A stretch of 64,000 nt of DNA, from positions 1-64,000 of the forward strand of contig NZ_QETF01000015.1 in assembly GCF_003129565.1 (NCBI RefSeq). Reading direction: 5' to 3'. Numbering within the stretch: position 1 is the first letter of the stretch; each line of letters starts with the position of its first letter. The notes beneath the pieces were generated by a model, which made no database searches, was not told where the DNA came from, and saw nothing but the letters and a program-made list of their open reading frames with translations. Shown piece by piece: positions 1 through 7,567 of the stretch. Both the position numbers and the translations under genes were made by a program. This DNA comes from Salibaculum griseiflavum (GTDB lineage Bacteria; Pseudomonadota; Alphaproteobacteria; Rhodobacterales; Rhodobacteraceae).

Positions 1-30
1 TTCGAACGGGACAACGGTAGATTTGGCCAT
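1..30 (-). CDS. Possible transposase N-terminus (IS256-like), cut by window edge
   Basis: An ATG at 30 on the minus strand opens a frame reading MAKSTVVPFE before the window ends. A good ribosome-binding site (AAAGGA, about 9 nt upstream) precedes it. The short N-terminus resembles those I recall for IS256-family transposases in this bacterial group, but ten residues cannot prove a family. The neighbouring recombinase and the locally lower GC make a mobile-element edge plausible. Bases 31-124 would be the left end of the element; I see no clear terminal inverted repeat there. Confidence 0.35.
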   Translation of the reverse strand, partial: MAKSTVVPFE

Positions 31-124
31 GGTGGCATATCCTTTCTCTGTGAGATCGACGGCGTCTTTCAACACCGCCATGATATGCCGCCTACTTCAG
101 GCCATCACCAACTTTCGGGCATAA

Positions 125-664
125 CTCGAGATCAAGCTGGCACTGGCACAGTGTAACACACGAAGACACGCGGTGCGTGACAGAGCATTAGTCCAGTTCA
201 GCATATTAGCAGGGTTGCGAGCGTGCGAGCTCGCAGCGCTGACCGTGGGTGCAGTTTATGACGATATTGGCGCGCCACGTACAAGTGTATTGCTGCATCG
301 CGCACAGACTAAAGGCAACAGCGCACGCAGAGTGTACTTCAATACTGAGCTGCAGCGCCTTCTAAAGCAGTATCGGTCACATGTAGCTGACAGAGCTTCT
401 GATGCGCCACTGTTCGCCACGCGCTTTGGTACAGCGTTTTCCGCTAACACGATGAGTCAACTGTTCTTGGACATCTACCACAGCTGTGGCTTGCACGGAT
501 GCAGCTCACACAGCGGCCGTAAGACCTTCATCACGCGTTTGGCAGACAAGGGTGTTGCTGTGCACTTGCTGGCAGCGTTGGCTGGGCACAAGCATATCAG
601 CACCACGCAACGCTATATCTCTGTAAATGAAGCCTTGCTCACGCGCGCAGTAGAGCTGGTTTGA
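125..664 (+). CDS. Short tyrosine recombinase, catalytic domain only (possibly truncated)
   Basis: The frame is open from 125, just after a TAA at 122-124; the first conventional start is GTG 173, giving 163 aa. All catalytic landmarks of a tyrosine recombinase/integrase are present: the first Arg in GLRACELAAL, a Lys in TKGN, the HSGR box, and GHKHISTTQRY with the second His and the nucleophilic Tyr. Conserved-looking sequence (IKLALAQ...RDRALVQF) starts upstream of GTG 173, so either a non-standard start is used or the gene has lost its N-terminal SAM-like DNA-binding domain. FimB/FimE-type recombinases are naturally this short, so truncation is not certain. Base composition is visibly lower in GC than the rest of the window. 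It probably belongs to an integrated element lying to the left. Confidence 0.8.
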   Translation, partial: LEIKLALAQCNTRRHAVRDRALVQFSILAGLRACELAALTVGAVYDDIGAPRTSVLLHRAQTKGNSARRVYFNTELQRLLKQYRSHVADRASDAPLFATRFGTAFSANTMSQLFLDIYHSCGLHGCSSHSGRKTFITRLADKGVAVHLLAALAGHKHISTTQRYISVNEALLTRAVELV

Positions 665-701
665 AGCAAGGCCTTGTCCACAGCGCAAGAGTTGAGCAAC
701 G

Positions 702-842
702 TCAGCGCAACATTCCACTCGCACTGCGCAGGTCTTCCGCAACGCCTTCCACGGCGCGACCTGTGCCTTCAAGTAGTCCTTGCAATGTGCCGCAGCCGCT
801 TAATGTAAGCGCAGCCAGTATCAGCACTACAGTTGGTCTCAT
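702..842 (-). CDS. Entericidin-like small lipoprotein (46 aa)
   Basis: This 46-codon gene runs on the minus strand from ATG 842 to TGA at 702. The protein has a short hydrophobic signal sequence ending in the lipobox LSGC (Cys17). The remaining roughly 30 residues (GTLQGLLEGTGRAVEGVAED) are Gly/Ala/Glu-rich. That architecture matches the entericidin EcnA/EcnB family, tiny membrane lipoproteins linked to stationary-phase lysis in enterobacteria. A GAGG sequence lies 8-9 nt upstream of the ATG. It converges on the recombinase, 37 nt away. Its function here is unknown; many alphaproteobacteria carry entericidin-like genes without a demonstrated toxin role. Confidence 0.72.
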   Translation of the reverse strand: MRPTVVLILAALTLSGCGTLQGLLEGTGRAVEGVAEDLRSASGMLR

Positions 843-892
843 GGCTCAGCCTCGACGTAAGTGTTGTTTTGCGCAAGGTTACAAAAGCCTTG

Positions 893-927
893 CATAAAAA
901 GAAAGAGCGACGCCGAAGCGCCGCTCT
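893..927 (-). terminator. Rho-independent terminator of the porin gene
   Basis: Read on the minus strand, a 10-bp stem (927-918 with 913-904, one G-T pair) closes a four-base loop and is followed by a T-rich run opposite 903-893. It lies 26 nt beyond the porin stop codon. Confidence 0.8.
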
Positions 928-952
928 CCTTTAGTCAAATCTTCAGGTTCGA

Positions 953-1915
953 TTAGAACTCGAAGGAAACACCCACAGTGGTACCGTCGGCGTAGTCTTG
1001 AGCACCGATCTCATTGTCGGCGTTCGCGGTGCCACCATCTTCAACGAAGGAAGCAGTGAACGATGCACCGCCGCCCAGGTCGTAGGCGCCGCCAAGGTAG
1101 TAGTCATTGCCTGCGTCTTCGAGGCCAGCGTAGACGACCAGGCCGTTACCAACGTCGTAGGAGCCTTCGAGCGAATAGTCATCGGTGCTGTCGAATGCAG
1201 CATCGACGGTCAGCGGACCTTCAGCGTAGGCAAAGGTCACTTCCCAAGCTTCGCTGTCGTCAACGGTAGCGCCCAGCGTGACGGGGCCGACAGGGTAGGC
1301 CACAGCAACATCCCAACGGCTTGCGCCGGCAATGTTACCAGCGGCAACAGTGATGTCGAGGCCAGCTGCATTGCCGGAGCCCTTGACGACGAAGTTGGTG
1401 TCGGTGGCGTCCTTGTCATAGCCAAAGCCAACTTCCCAGCCGCCGAGATCGCTGGTCACACCAAACTCGATGTCGTCGCTGTCGACCGAAGTATCGCCTT
1501 CAGCAATAGGCATCGACACGAAGATAGTGGTAGCGTCAATGGAGTAATAACCGGTGATGCCTGCAAGGCCATCTTCACCTTGGCCGATGCCGATGGTGTC
1601 GGAAACGGCGGAGTAAGCAGCGCCAGCGAGGTCGGTGCCGAAGGTGATGCCAGCGTTGTCGGAGGTCAGCGAGATGTCGCCGTAGGTCAGACCTTCGATG
1701 TCGTCGGACATGTCGTCATCTTCGAAGCTCAGCGACGCAGACGCGGTCAGACCGTTGTCCAGTTCCTGGGTGAGGGTCACGGTCAGATCGGTATCTGTGG
1801 CGTAGCCGTCCAGGCTGTTATACTCAGCGCTTGCGGTACCGGAGAAGGAGACTTCAGCAGCGGCGGCGCCAGCGAAGGCGAAGACCGAAGCCGAAGCAAG
1901 AAGGATGCTTTTCAT
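953..1915 (-). CDS. Outer-membrane porin
   Basis: The product is 320 aa. Residues 1-20 form a classic Sec signal peptide ending AAAA before EVSFSG. The mature protein is acidic and rich in Gly, Asp, Thr and alternating hydrophobic residues, and ends in VGVSFEF. A C-terminal Phe is the usual recognition signal for outer-membrane beta-barrel assembly. This fits the 16-strand general porins of Rhodobacter relatives, which pass small hydrophilic solutes. ATG 1915 is chosen over upstream in-frame codons because it opens the signal peptide and has GAGG 9 nt upstream. In the leader, GCATTC and GAATGC (1935-1950) form a small hairpin just before the ribosome-binding site, which might affect mRNA stability. 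The gene is monocistronic with its own terminator. Confidence 0.9.
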   Translation of the reverse strand: MKSILLASASVFAFAGAAAAEVSFSGTASAEYNSLDGYATDTDLTVTLTQELDNGLTASASLSFEDDDMSDDIEGLTYGDISLTSDNAGITFGTDLAGAAYSAVSDTIGIGQGEDGLAGITGYYSIDATTIFVSMPIAEGDTSVDSDDIEFGVTSDLGGWEVGFGYDKDATDTNFVVKGSGNAAGLDITVAAGNIAGASRWDVAVAYPVGPVTLGATVDDSEAWEVTFAYAEGPLTVDAAFDSTDDYSLEGSYDVGNGLVVYAGLEDAGNDYYLGGAYDLGGGASFTASFVEDGGTANADNEIGAQDYADGTTVGVSFEF

Positions 1916-2104
1916 GTTTGAATTCCTCGTGTTTGCATTCCCGAGAATGCCAGTTGACCCAGCATTGCCAGTGTCTTTGCGCCCAAAGCGGTGCACACTC
2001 AAGGGAATTGGGCGGGGTTCGGGGTGGCTCTGTCGAAAATGATGCAGGTGTGCCACACACCGGGAAGCGGGGCCGGGGGCGCGCAGGCTTGCCAAACACT
2101 TTGG

Positions 2105-2119
2105 CTTTTGGTCCAAAAG
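2105..2119. promoter_or_regulatory. 15-bp palindrome between porin and yggS
   Basis: CTTTTGG-T-CCAAAAG is a perfect inverted repeat in the region shared by the divergent porin and yggS genes, 33 bp before the yggS start. It could be an operator. No known regulator is recognised. Confidence 0.3.
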
Positions 2120-2151
2120 GGTGATTTTTCCGCCGAAACAGGAGCTTGAAC

Positions 2152-2805
2152 ATGTCGCTGGCCGAAATCACGGAAAAGCTACACAAGGCGGAAGATGCGG
2201 CCGGACGCGCTCGCGGGTCGGTCAGTTTGATCGCGGTTTCCAAGAAACAGCCCGACGCGCGGGTCGAGGCGATTCTCCAGGAGGGGCACCGGGTCTTCGG
2301 TGAGAACCGCGTGCAGGAGGCGGCCGCCAAGTGGCCGGGTTTCCGGGAGCGGTTCGTGGGGATCGAGCTGCACCTGATCGGCCCTTTGCAGACCAACAAG
2401 GCGCGGCAAGCGATGGAGTTGGCACAGGCCATACACTCCGTCGACCGGCCCAAGCTGGCCCGAACCCTCGCGCGGCTGGCGCAGGAGATGGGCACCTGCC
2501 CGGACCTGTTCATCCAGGTGAATACCGGCGAAGAGCCGCAGAAGGCAGGGGTGCTGCCCGCCAAGACGGATGAATTCGTAGCGGAATGCCGCGGTCTGGA
2601 CCTGCCCGTCGCGGGGTTGATGTGCATCCCTCCGGTCGATGAAGAACCCAGCCTGCATTTCGCGCTTCTGGCGAAGATCGCGGCGCGCAACGGTCTGTCG
2701 GGGCTGTCCATGGGCATGTCGGGCGATTTCGAAAAGGCCGTGATGCAGGGCGCGACCCATGTGCGCGTGGGCTCTGCCATTTTCGGAGAACGGGACTACG
2801 GCTGA
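2152..2805 (+). CDS. yggS: YggS/PROSC-family PLP homeostasis protein
   Basis: The protein has 217 aa, normal for the family. It is a single-domain fold-type III PLP-binding barrel without catalytic partner domains. The PLP Lys is K31 in the motif AVSKK, followed by the family hallmark FGENRVQE and, later, the phosphate-binding end (MSGDFEKAV...THVRVGSAIFG). YggS proteins buffer free PLP and influence amino-acid metabolism; they have no demonstrated enzyme reaction. ATG 2152 is preferred over a TTG two codons upstream because AGGAG sits 7 nt before it. The gene stands alone, divergent from the porin. Confidence 0.93.
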   Translation: MSLAEITEKLHKAEDAAGRARGSVSLIAVSKKQPDARVEAILQEGHRVFGENRVQEAAAKWPGFRERFVGIELHLIGPLQTNKARQAMELAQAIHSVDRPKLARTLARLAQEMGTCPDLFIQVNTGEEPQKAGVLPAKTDEFVAECRGLDLPVAGLMCIPPVDEEPSLHFALLAKIAARNGLSGLSMGMSGDFEKAVMQGATHVRVGSAIFGERDYG

Positions 2806-2856
2806 CATGCGTCGCGGCCTTTGCGGCCGCCACGACACGCCAACCGCCATCCCTGT

Positions 2857-3351
2857 CTAGGGCACGACAAGCCGGGTCTTGTAGGTGATATGGCGCGCGA
2901 CCCAGACCAGGTGGGCAGGGTGCAGGGCGATGCAGCCTTCGGTCGGATAGCCGGGCCGCCGCCAACGGTGGATGAAGATGGCCGATCCGCGCCCCTTGAC
3001 CGGGTAGGGCCAGTTCCAGTCGGTCAGGATCACCAGATCATAGAGAGGATCGGATCGGCGCAGCGCCTCATGGCTGTGCGGGTAGGGGACGCGAACCATC
3101 AGGTTGTAATCCTCGTGCGTCGGGTCATCGGACCACAGGTCGCCGGGCCGGATCGGCACCGCCCAGTCGGTGGGCCGCGCCATGCGGTCGGGGCGATAGA
3201 GCATCCCGGTGATGCGGTGGGTGCCGCGGGGGGTCGCGCCGTCGCCCTCGCGCTTGCGGGCGCTGAGGCCGCCCTTGCCGATGGAACAGGGCAGGCGGCG
3301 CCCGCGAAAGCGCAGCCCGGTCGGGGTGAGGACGAGGTCTTGCGGTGTCAT
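2857..3351 (-). CDS. L,D-transpeptidase-like protein (YkuD domain), cytoplasmic-looking
   Basis: The product is 164 aa. The YkuD signature is readable as FIHRW (H128), then PTEGCIAL with catalytic Cys140. The usual S-H/S-G-C is T-E-G-C here, a variant seen in the COG3786 branch. L,D-transpeptidases crosslink peptidoglycan or attach proteins to it by a Cys thioester mechanism. I see no signal peptide, which is odd for a periplasmic enzyme; either export is non-classical or the start lies elsewhere. It is followed at 3383 by a hydroxylase gene on the same strand and may be the distal gene of that unit. Confidence 0.82.
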   Translation of the reverse strand: MTPQDLVLTPTGLRFRGRRLPCSIGKGGLSARKREGDGATPRGTHRITGMLYRPDRMARPTDWAVPIRPGDLWSDDPTHEDYNLMVRVPYPHSHEALRRSDPLYDLVILTDWNWPYPVKGRGSAIFIHRWRRPGYPTEGCIALHPAHLVWVARHITYKTRLVVP

Positions 3352-3382
3352 CCGCGCAATTGGCCCGCAACCGGGGCGAGGA

Positions 3383-4111
3383 TCAAGCGGTGTTGCGCCG
3401 TTTTGCCCATTTGGGGAATTTCGTTAGACCGAAGGCCTTGCGCGCCGTCACCAGCCGCAGGTCCTCGGGGTCCATACCCATGGACAGGATCGTCTGGCGG
3501 TCGAATCGGGCCTTGGCGGCGTCGGGGTCATGCTTGGTGCCGAACAGACGGTCTATCCACCCCATGCCGAAGCTGACATGGAAAGTGGCTTCGTGGTCGT
3601 GGAAATGGTGCAGCATGTGTTTCTGTGTGACCCGCTTGCCGAACCAGCCCTTGGGCACGTTCAGATGCGCCAGCGTGTGGCAGTACTCGTAGAAGGCGAA
3701 GGCACTGACCGATCCGACGAACAGCGCGGTCGACGAGAAGAGCAGCGCGGGCCCGATGCCGATGAACGGCCACAGAACCAGCGTGTGCAGCGCCACCGAG
3801 GCAACGCCGAAGCGCACGGCATACCAATGGTCGTCGCCGGTGAAGAATTCCGGGTCCGTGGGGAATTCATGGTGCCCGATATGAGTGCGATAGAGTGCGT
3901 TGAAGGTCGGCTGATCGACGGGCGGCTCCCGGTGGTAGAGGAACCGGTGCATTACGTATTCCACGAAGAACTGCATGACCACGCCATAGGCCAGCGCCAA
4001 CAGTAGCCAGGGCGTGAACCATGTCACCATGGCGATGACACCGGCCAGCCAAAAAGGAAACAGCCGGTGCAGGCTGCCCATGTTCATCAGGATTCGAAGC
4101 GTCGGAATCAT
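3383..4111 (-). CDS. Sterol desaturase / fatty-acid hydroxylase superfamily membrane protein
   Basis: The product is 242 aa with hydrophobic segments near residues 18-50 and 103-140. The di-iron histidine clusters of the superfamily are visible: HRFLYH (55-60), HIGHH (77-81), HTLAH (145-149) and HMLHH (165-169). Such enzymes use O2 and two iron atoms to hydroxylate or desaturate lipids in the membrane; the substrate cannot be told from sequence. ATG 4111 is chosen because AAGGAGG lies 8 nt upstream and the segment before it looks non-coding. It sits downstream of ribA (64-bp gap) and upstream of an L,D-transpeptidase gene. Confidence 0.88.
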   Translation of the reverse strand: MIPTLRILMNMGSLHRLFPFWLAGVIAMVTWFTPWLLLALAYGVVMQFFVEYVMHRFLYHREPPVDQPTFNALYRTHIGHHEFPTDPEFFTGDDHWYAVRFGVASVALHTLVLWPFIGIGPALLFSSTALFVGSVSAFAFYEYCHTLAHLNVPKGWFGKRVTQKHMLHHFHDHEATFHVSFGMGWIDRLFGTKHDPDAAKARFDRQTILSMGMDPEDLRLVTARKAFGLTKFPKWAKRRNTA

Positions 4112-4175
4112 GGCGGGTCCTCCTTGTCGGACATACTGCCAAACGGGGGGTCTGTCCCTCAAGCCGGACGCGACG

Positions 4176-5258
4176 TCAGAGAATATGCCCGGACTTCTTC
4201 GCCTTGGTCGCAAGGTAGTGATGGTTGAACCGGTTCTCGCCGACCTTCAGCGGAACCCGCTCCACCACCTCGATCCCGCAATGCTCCAGCCGCTCGACCT
4301 TGGCAGGGTTGTTGGTCAGCAGTCGGACCTTTGAAAACCCCATCTTGCGCAGAAGCTCCGCCCCGATGCGGAAATCGCGCTCATCATCCTCGAAGCCCAG
4401 ACGGTGGTTCGCCTCGACCGTGTCGAAGCCTTGGTCCTGCAGCGAGTAGGCCCGCATCTTGTTGGCCAGACCGATGCCGCGCCCTTCCTGGTTGAGATAG
4501 AGCAGAACTCCCTCGCCCGCCGCGCCCATCTGGGACAGCGCCCCGCGCAGTTGGGGGCCGCAATCGCATTTCAGGCTGCCCAGCAGGTCGCCGGTGAAAC
4601 AGGCCGAATGCAGGCGGGCCAAGACCGGCTTCGACCTGTCGGGACTGCCGATCTCGACCGCGTAGTGCTCTTCCGCGCCATCCTCGGGGCGGAAAATGTG
4701 CAGGCGGCCGGCTTCGGACACTTCCAATGGCACCTTGGCATGGATCACGGGGGCCAAAGGGGACAGGTCGGTTGTCATGGCCTGCGCGGCCCCGATCAGC
4801 GTCAGGCCGTGTTCGCCGGCCAGCGCTGCCCCGTTGGCGATCGGCACAACCAGCACCGCCGGGATCAGGCGCGCGGCTTTGGCCAGGCGGATACCCGCAC
4901 GATGCAGCACGGCGTCGCCTGTCCGCCGGGCCTTGAAAGGCCCCTTGATCGGCACGCGCAGGTCATCGGCTGGGTCGGCCACGGCCTGCACCCAGTCCAG
5001 CCCCGCCCCGTCCGGCACGGCCAGCCGCACCAGGTCGCCGTCATAGGCCGCCGTCTTCAGGGTCGCGGCGCGGTGTTCGGTGATCGCAAGGTCGGCCTGT
5101 CCAAGGGCCAGCGCATCGGCAAGGCGCTGGGGCCCCAGCGTTTCCACCGCCATGACCACCGCCGCCCGTGCGCCGTCCGACAGCACCACAGGCACGCCCA
5201 GCCGCATATCGGCGCGGGCGCGGGCCAGAATCTCGGTCAGGTCGGGGGCAAAGCTCAT
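4176..5258 (-). CDS. ribA: GTP cyclohydrolase II with degenerate RibB-like N-terminal domain
   Basis: The product is 360 aa. The C-terminal half (about 180-360) is a full GTP cyclohydrolase II, the first step of riboflavin synthesis. Zinc ligands are C220, C231 and C233 (HSAC...KCDC) and the catalytic loop is QEGRGIG (257-263). The N-terminal 170 residues align in position with a DHBP-synthase domain but lack its acidic RENEGD-type metal/substrate loop, so this half is probably inactive and structural. ATG 5258 has GAAAGGA at good spacing. The gene is divergent from the response regulator, with 160 bp between them. Confidence 0.93.
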   Translation of the reverse strand: MSFAPDLTEILARARADMRLGVPVVLSDGARAAVVMAVETLGPQRLADALALGQADLAITEHRAATLKTAAYDGDLVRLAVPDGAGLDWVQAVADPADDLRVPIKGPFKARRTGDAVLHRAGIRLAKAARLIPAVLVVPIANGAALAGEHGLTLIGAAQAMTTDLSPLAPVIHAKVPLEVSEAGRLHIFRPEDGAEEHYAVEIGSPDRSKPVLARLHSACFTGDLLGSLKCDCGPQLRGALSQMGAAGEGVLLYLNQEGRGIGLANKMRAYSLQDQGFDTVEANHRLGFEDDERDFRIGAELLRKMGFSKVRLLTNNPAKVERLEHCGIEVVERVPLKVGENRFNHHYLATKAKKSGHIL

Positions 5259-5418
5259 GGCTTTCCTTTCGTTCTTGACGTTCAGATAGTGGCAAATGAC
5301 AGGAATTGAAACATTTCCGCCACCCACGACACGACGGCGTGAGTGGCTTGCAGCAATCCTTGCCGGGTCGTGCTCCGTGACGCATCTGACATCACAGACA
5401 AGCGAGGAGTCCGAAACG

Positions 5419-6105
5419 ATGGCACAACTCAAGAAGATCCTTCTGGTGGACGATGACGAAGACCTGCGCGAGGCGCTGGGCGAGCAGCTATTGATGACCG
5501 AGGATTTCGACGTGTTCGAGGCTGGCAATGGGGCCGAGGCCATGCAGAAGGCCAAGGAAGGTCTTTACGACCTCGTTATCCTTGATGTGGGGTTGCCCGA
5601 TACCGATGGTCGTGAGCTGTGCCGCCTCATGCGCAAGCAGGGCGTGAAGTGCCCGGTTGTCATGCTGACCGGGCATGACAGCGACAGTGATACAATCCTG
5701 GGGCTTGATGCCGGGGCGAATGACTACGTGACCAAGCCGTTCAAGTTTCCCGTGCTTCTGGCGCGCATCCGGGCCCAGTTGCGCCAGCATGAGCAATCCG
5801 AAGACGCCGTGTTCAACCTTGGCCCCTACACCTTCAAGCCAGCCCAGAAGATGCTGGTGACAGAGGAAGACAAGAAGATCCGGCTGACCGAGAAGGAAAC
5901 CAACATCCTCAAGTTCCTCTATCGCGCGACCGAGGGTGTCGTGGCCCGAGATGTGCTGTTGCACGAGGTCTGGGGCTACAATGCGGGTGTAACGACGCAT
6001 ACGCTGGAAACCCATATCTACCGCCTGCGCCAGAAGATCGAGCCGGATCCGTCGAATGCGCGGCTGCTGGTGACGGAAAGCGGCGGCTACAGGCTGATGG
6101 CCTGA
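5419..6105 (+). CDS. Orphan OmpR/PhoB-type response regulator
   Basis: The product is 228 aa. The receiver domain (1-120) has acidic residues DDDED (11-15), the phosphoacceptor Asp56 in VILDVGLPD, Thr84 and Lys106 (VTKPF). A winged-helix DNA-binding domain follows (about 130-226; [15 protein letters not shown] is the recognition region). It should be a DNA-binding transcription factor controlled by phosphorylation. No histidine kinase gene is adjacent, so the partner is unknown. ATG 5419 is preceded by GAGGAG. An sRNA-like element and terminator follow immediately. Confidence 0.92.
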   Translation: MAQLKKILLVDDDEDLREALGEQLLMTEDFDVFEAGNGAEAMQKAKEGLYDLVILDVGLPDTDGRELCRLMRKQGVKCPVVMLTGHDSDSDTILGLDAGANDYVTKPFKFPVLLARIRAQLRQHEQSEDAVFNLGPYTFKPAQKMLVTEEDKKIRLTEKETNILKFLYRATEGVVARDVLLHEVWGYNAGVTTHTLETHIYRLRQKIEPDPSNARLLVTESGGYRLMA

Positions 6106-6183
6106 GAAATCCCGCCGGCGGCCGGGTCACGCCGTCACCTCCCTGTTGGACTTGGCCTCGGAGATTTCTCCGGGGCCTTTTTT
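6106..6183 (+). ncRNA. Candidate sRNA or stable 3'-end RNA, element A
   Basis: Directly after the response-regulator stop lies a structured segment containing CCTCCCTGTTGGACTTG (6138-6154) and ending in a strong terminator. The same 17-nt motif with one change recurs before the terminator at 7520-7536. C-rich CCTCCC motifs plus a terminator recall the alpha-r8 (MmgR/suhB) sRNA family of alphaproteobacteria; that likeness is from memory and untested. No clear promoter is seen, so it may be processed from the upstream mRNA. The 5' boundary is a guess. Confidence 0.45.
6154..6183 (+). terminator. Rho-independent terminator after the response regulator
   Basis: An 11-bp stem (6154-6164 with 6167-6177, one mismatch, two-base loop) is followed by six Ts at 6178-6183. 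Confidence 0.85.
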
Positions 6184-6303
6184 CGTGCCGCGCCGTTCAT
6201 TCCCGACAAGAGGCGGAAGACGTGCGGGCGCGGGCGGTACGGGGATCGCGGCAATCGCGACTTTTTCGTCGCACAGGCGCCGCGCCCCCGCTAAGAGAAC
6301 CGC

Positions 6304-7413
6304 ATGACCACCCCGTTCGAAATTTTCCTGCAAGCGCCACCCGGACTGGAACAGCCCTTGGCCGACGAGGTTCGTGCGGCGGGGTTTCCCCTGCCAAGGG
6401 TGCATGGCGGTGGCGTGTCCTTCATGGGGGGCTGGCCCGACGCCTGGAGGGCCAATCTGGAACTGCGCGGGGCGGGCCGCGTGCTGGCGCGGATCGGCAG
6501 CTTTCGCGCTTTTCACCTTGCGCAACTGGACAAGCGGGCGCGCAAGTTTCCCTGGGCCGAGGTGCTGCGCCCCGATGTGCCGCTGAGGGTCGAAGTCACG
6601 ACCCGCAAGTCCAAGATCTATCATGCCAAGGCCGCTCAGCAGCGGATCGAGCGCGCCATATCGGAAACGCTGGGCGCACCGCTGGCGGACGAGGCCGCGC
6701 TGACGCTCAAGGTGCGGATCGACGACAACCTCGTGACCTTTTCCGTCGATACCTCGGGTGTGCCCTTGCACAAGCGCGGCCACAAGGAGGCCGTGGGCAA
6801 GGCGCCGATGCGCGAAACCATGGCGGCCCTGTTCCTGCGCCAGATGGGCTATGGCGGAGATGAACCCGTGCTGGATCCGATGTGCGGGTCGGGCACCTTC
6901 GTGATCGAGGCTGCCGAGATGGCGCTGGGCCTTATGCCGGGCCGGTCGCGGCGCTTCGCTTTCGAAGACCTTGCGAGTTTCGACCCAGAGGCCTGGGCGG
7001 CCATGAAAAGCGCGGCGGTGCCGGGACAGATCGACTGCCGCTTTTTCGGGTCGGATCGCGATTCGGGCGCGATCCGAATGAGCACTGCGAACGCCGACCG
7101 CGCAGGTGTCGCGGCCGTCACCCGGTTCGAGATGAAGCCGGTCGGCGACCTGATCCGCCCCGATGGCCCGCCGGGCCTTGTCATCGTCAATCCGCCCTAC
7201 GGTGCGCGCATCGGGAACCTCAAACCGCTCTACGGCTTGCATGGCAGCCTTGGGGCCGTTCTCAAGGAGCGGTTTTCCGGCTGGCGCGTGGGGCTGATCA
7301 CCTCCGAGGCCAAACTGGCCCATGCTACTGGGTTGCCCTTTCATTCGCCCGGCCCGCCGGTGGCGCATGGCGGGTTGAAGGTGAAGCTCTATCGCACGGA
7401 TGCGCTGCCCTGA
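6304..7413 (+). CDS. THUMP-domain class I RNA N2-guanine methyltransferase (RlmL/YpsC-like)
   Basis: The product is 369 aa. Residues 1-150 form the ferredoxin-like plus THUMP RNA-binding region (FEIFLQAPPGLE start). The rest is a UPF0020/Rossmann methyltransferase with the SAM motif DPMCGSGT (191-198) and the catalytic NPPY (296-299), diagnostic of N-methylation of guanine or adenine bases. Its length matches single-domain YpsC-type enzymes and not the fused E. coli RlmKL. It probably makes m2G in 23S rRNA; the exact site is inferred from the family. It is transcribed alone between two similar sRNA-like elements. Confidence 0.88.
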   Translation: MTTPFEIFLQAPPGLEQPLADEVRAAGFPLPRVHGGGVSFMGGWPDAWRANLELRGAGRVLARIGSFRAFHLAQLDKRARKFPWAEVLRPDVPLRVEVTTRKSKIYHAKAAQQRIERAISETLGAPLADEAALTLKVRIDDNLVTFSVDTSGVPLHKRGHKEAVGKAPMRETMAALFLRQMGYGGDEPVLDPMCGSGTFVIEAAEMALGLMPGRSRRFAFEDLASFDPEAWAAMKSAAVPGQIDCRFFGSDRDSGAIRMSTANADRAGVAAVTRFEMKPVGDLIRPDGPPGLVIVNPPYGARIGNLKPLYGLHGSLGAVLKERFSGWRVGLITSEAKLAHATGLPFHSPGPPVAHGGLKVKLYRTDALP

Positions 7414-7442
7414 CGGGAAAAATGTCGATTCCGTTATCCATC

Positions 7443-7456
7443 TTGATCCAGATCAA
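7443..7456. promoter_or_regulatory. Perfect FNR/FnrL-type box
   Basis: TTGATCCAGATCAA is an exact match to TTGAT-N4-ATCAA, the oxygen-responsive FNR/FnrL site. Its centre (7449.5) lies exactly 41.5 bp before position 7491, and a TATTTT -10-like hexamer sits at 7479-7484. This is the geometry of a class II FNR-activated promoter on the plus strand. The only plausible target on that strand is the short RNA ending at 7565. Confidence 0.55.
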
Positions 7457-7490
7457 GACGGCTTGGCGACGGGGGCGGTATTTTCTTGGC

Positions 7491-7565
7491 ATTCCTCGGT
7501 GGCGACGTTTTCGTCACCACCTCCCTGTAGGACTTGCCCCCGGCCCTTGCGCCGGGGCTTTTTTT
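7491..7565 (+). ncRNA. Candidate FNR-controlled sRNA, element B (about 75 nt)
   Basis: The predicted transcript from 7491 has a first hairpin (7499-7522; stem GGTGGCGACG pairing with CGTCACCACC across a TTTT loop, one mismatch). It then carries the motif CCTCCCTGTAGGACTTG (7520-7536) and a terminator hairpin with seven Ts. The motif is shared with element A at 6138-6154. No ORF of note is present. The combination of promoter geometry, C-rich putative seed and terminator suggests a trans-acting sRNA related to the alpha-r8 family. The alternative is that it is just the 3' UTR of the methyltransferase gene. Confidence 0.5.
7536..7565 (+). terminator. Rho-independent terminator between convergent genes
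   Basis: GCCCCCGGC (7536-7544) pairs with GCCGGGGC (7551-7558), followed by TTTTTTT (7559-7565). It serves the methyltransferase transcript and/or sRNA element B. Confidence 0.85.
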
Positions 7566-7567
7566 CT

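Noticed and set aside
661-897. Plus-strand 78-codon frame after the recombinase
   Set aside because: It is antisense to the entericidin-like lipoprotein, starts at the recombinase stop and has no ribosome-binding site or family likeness.
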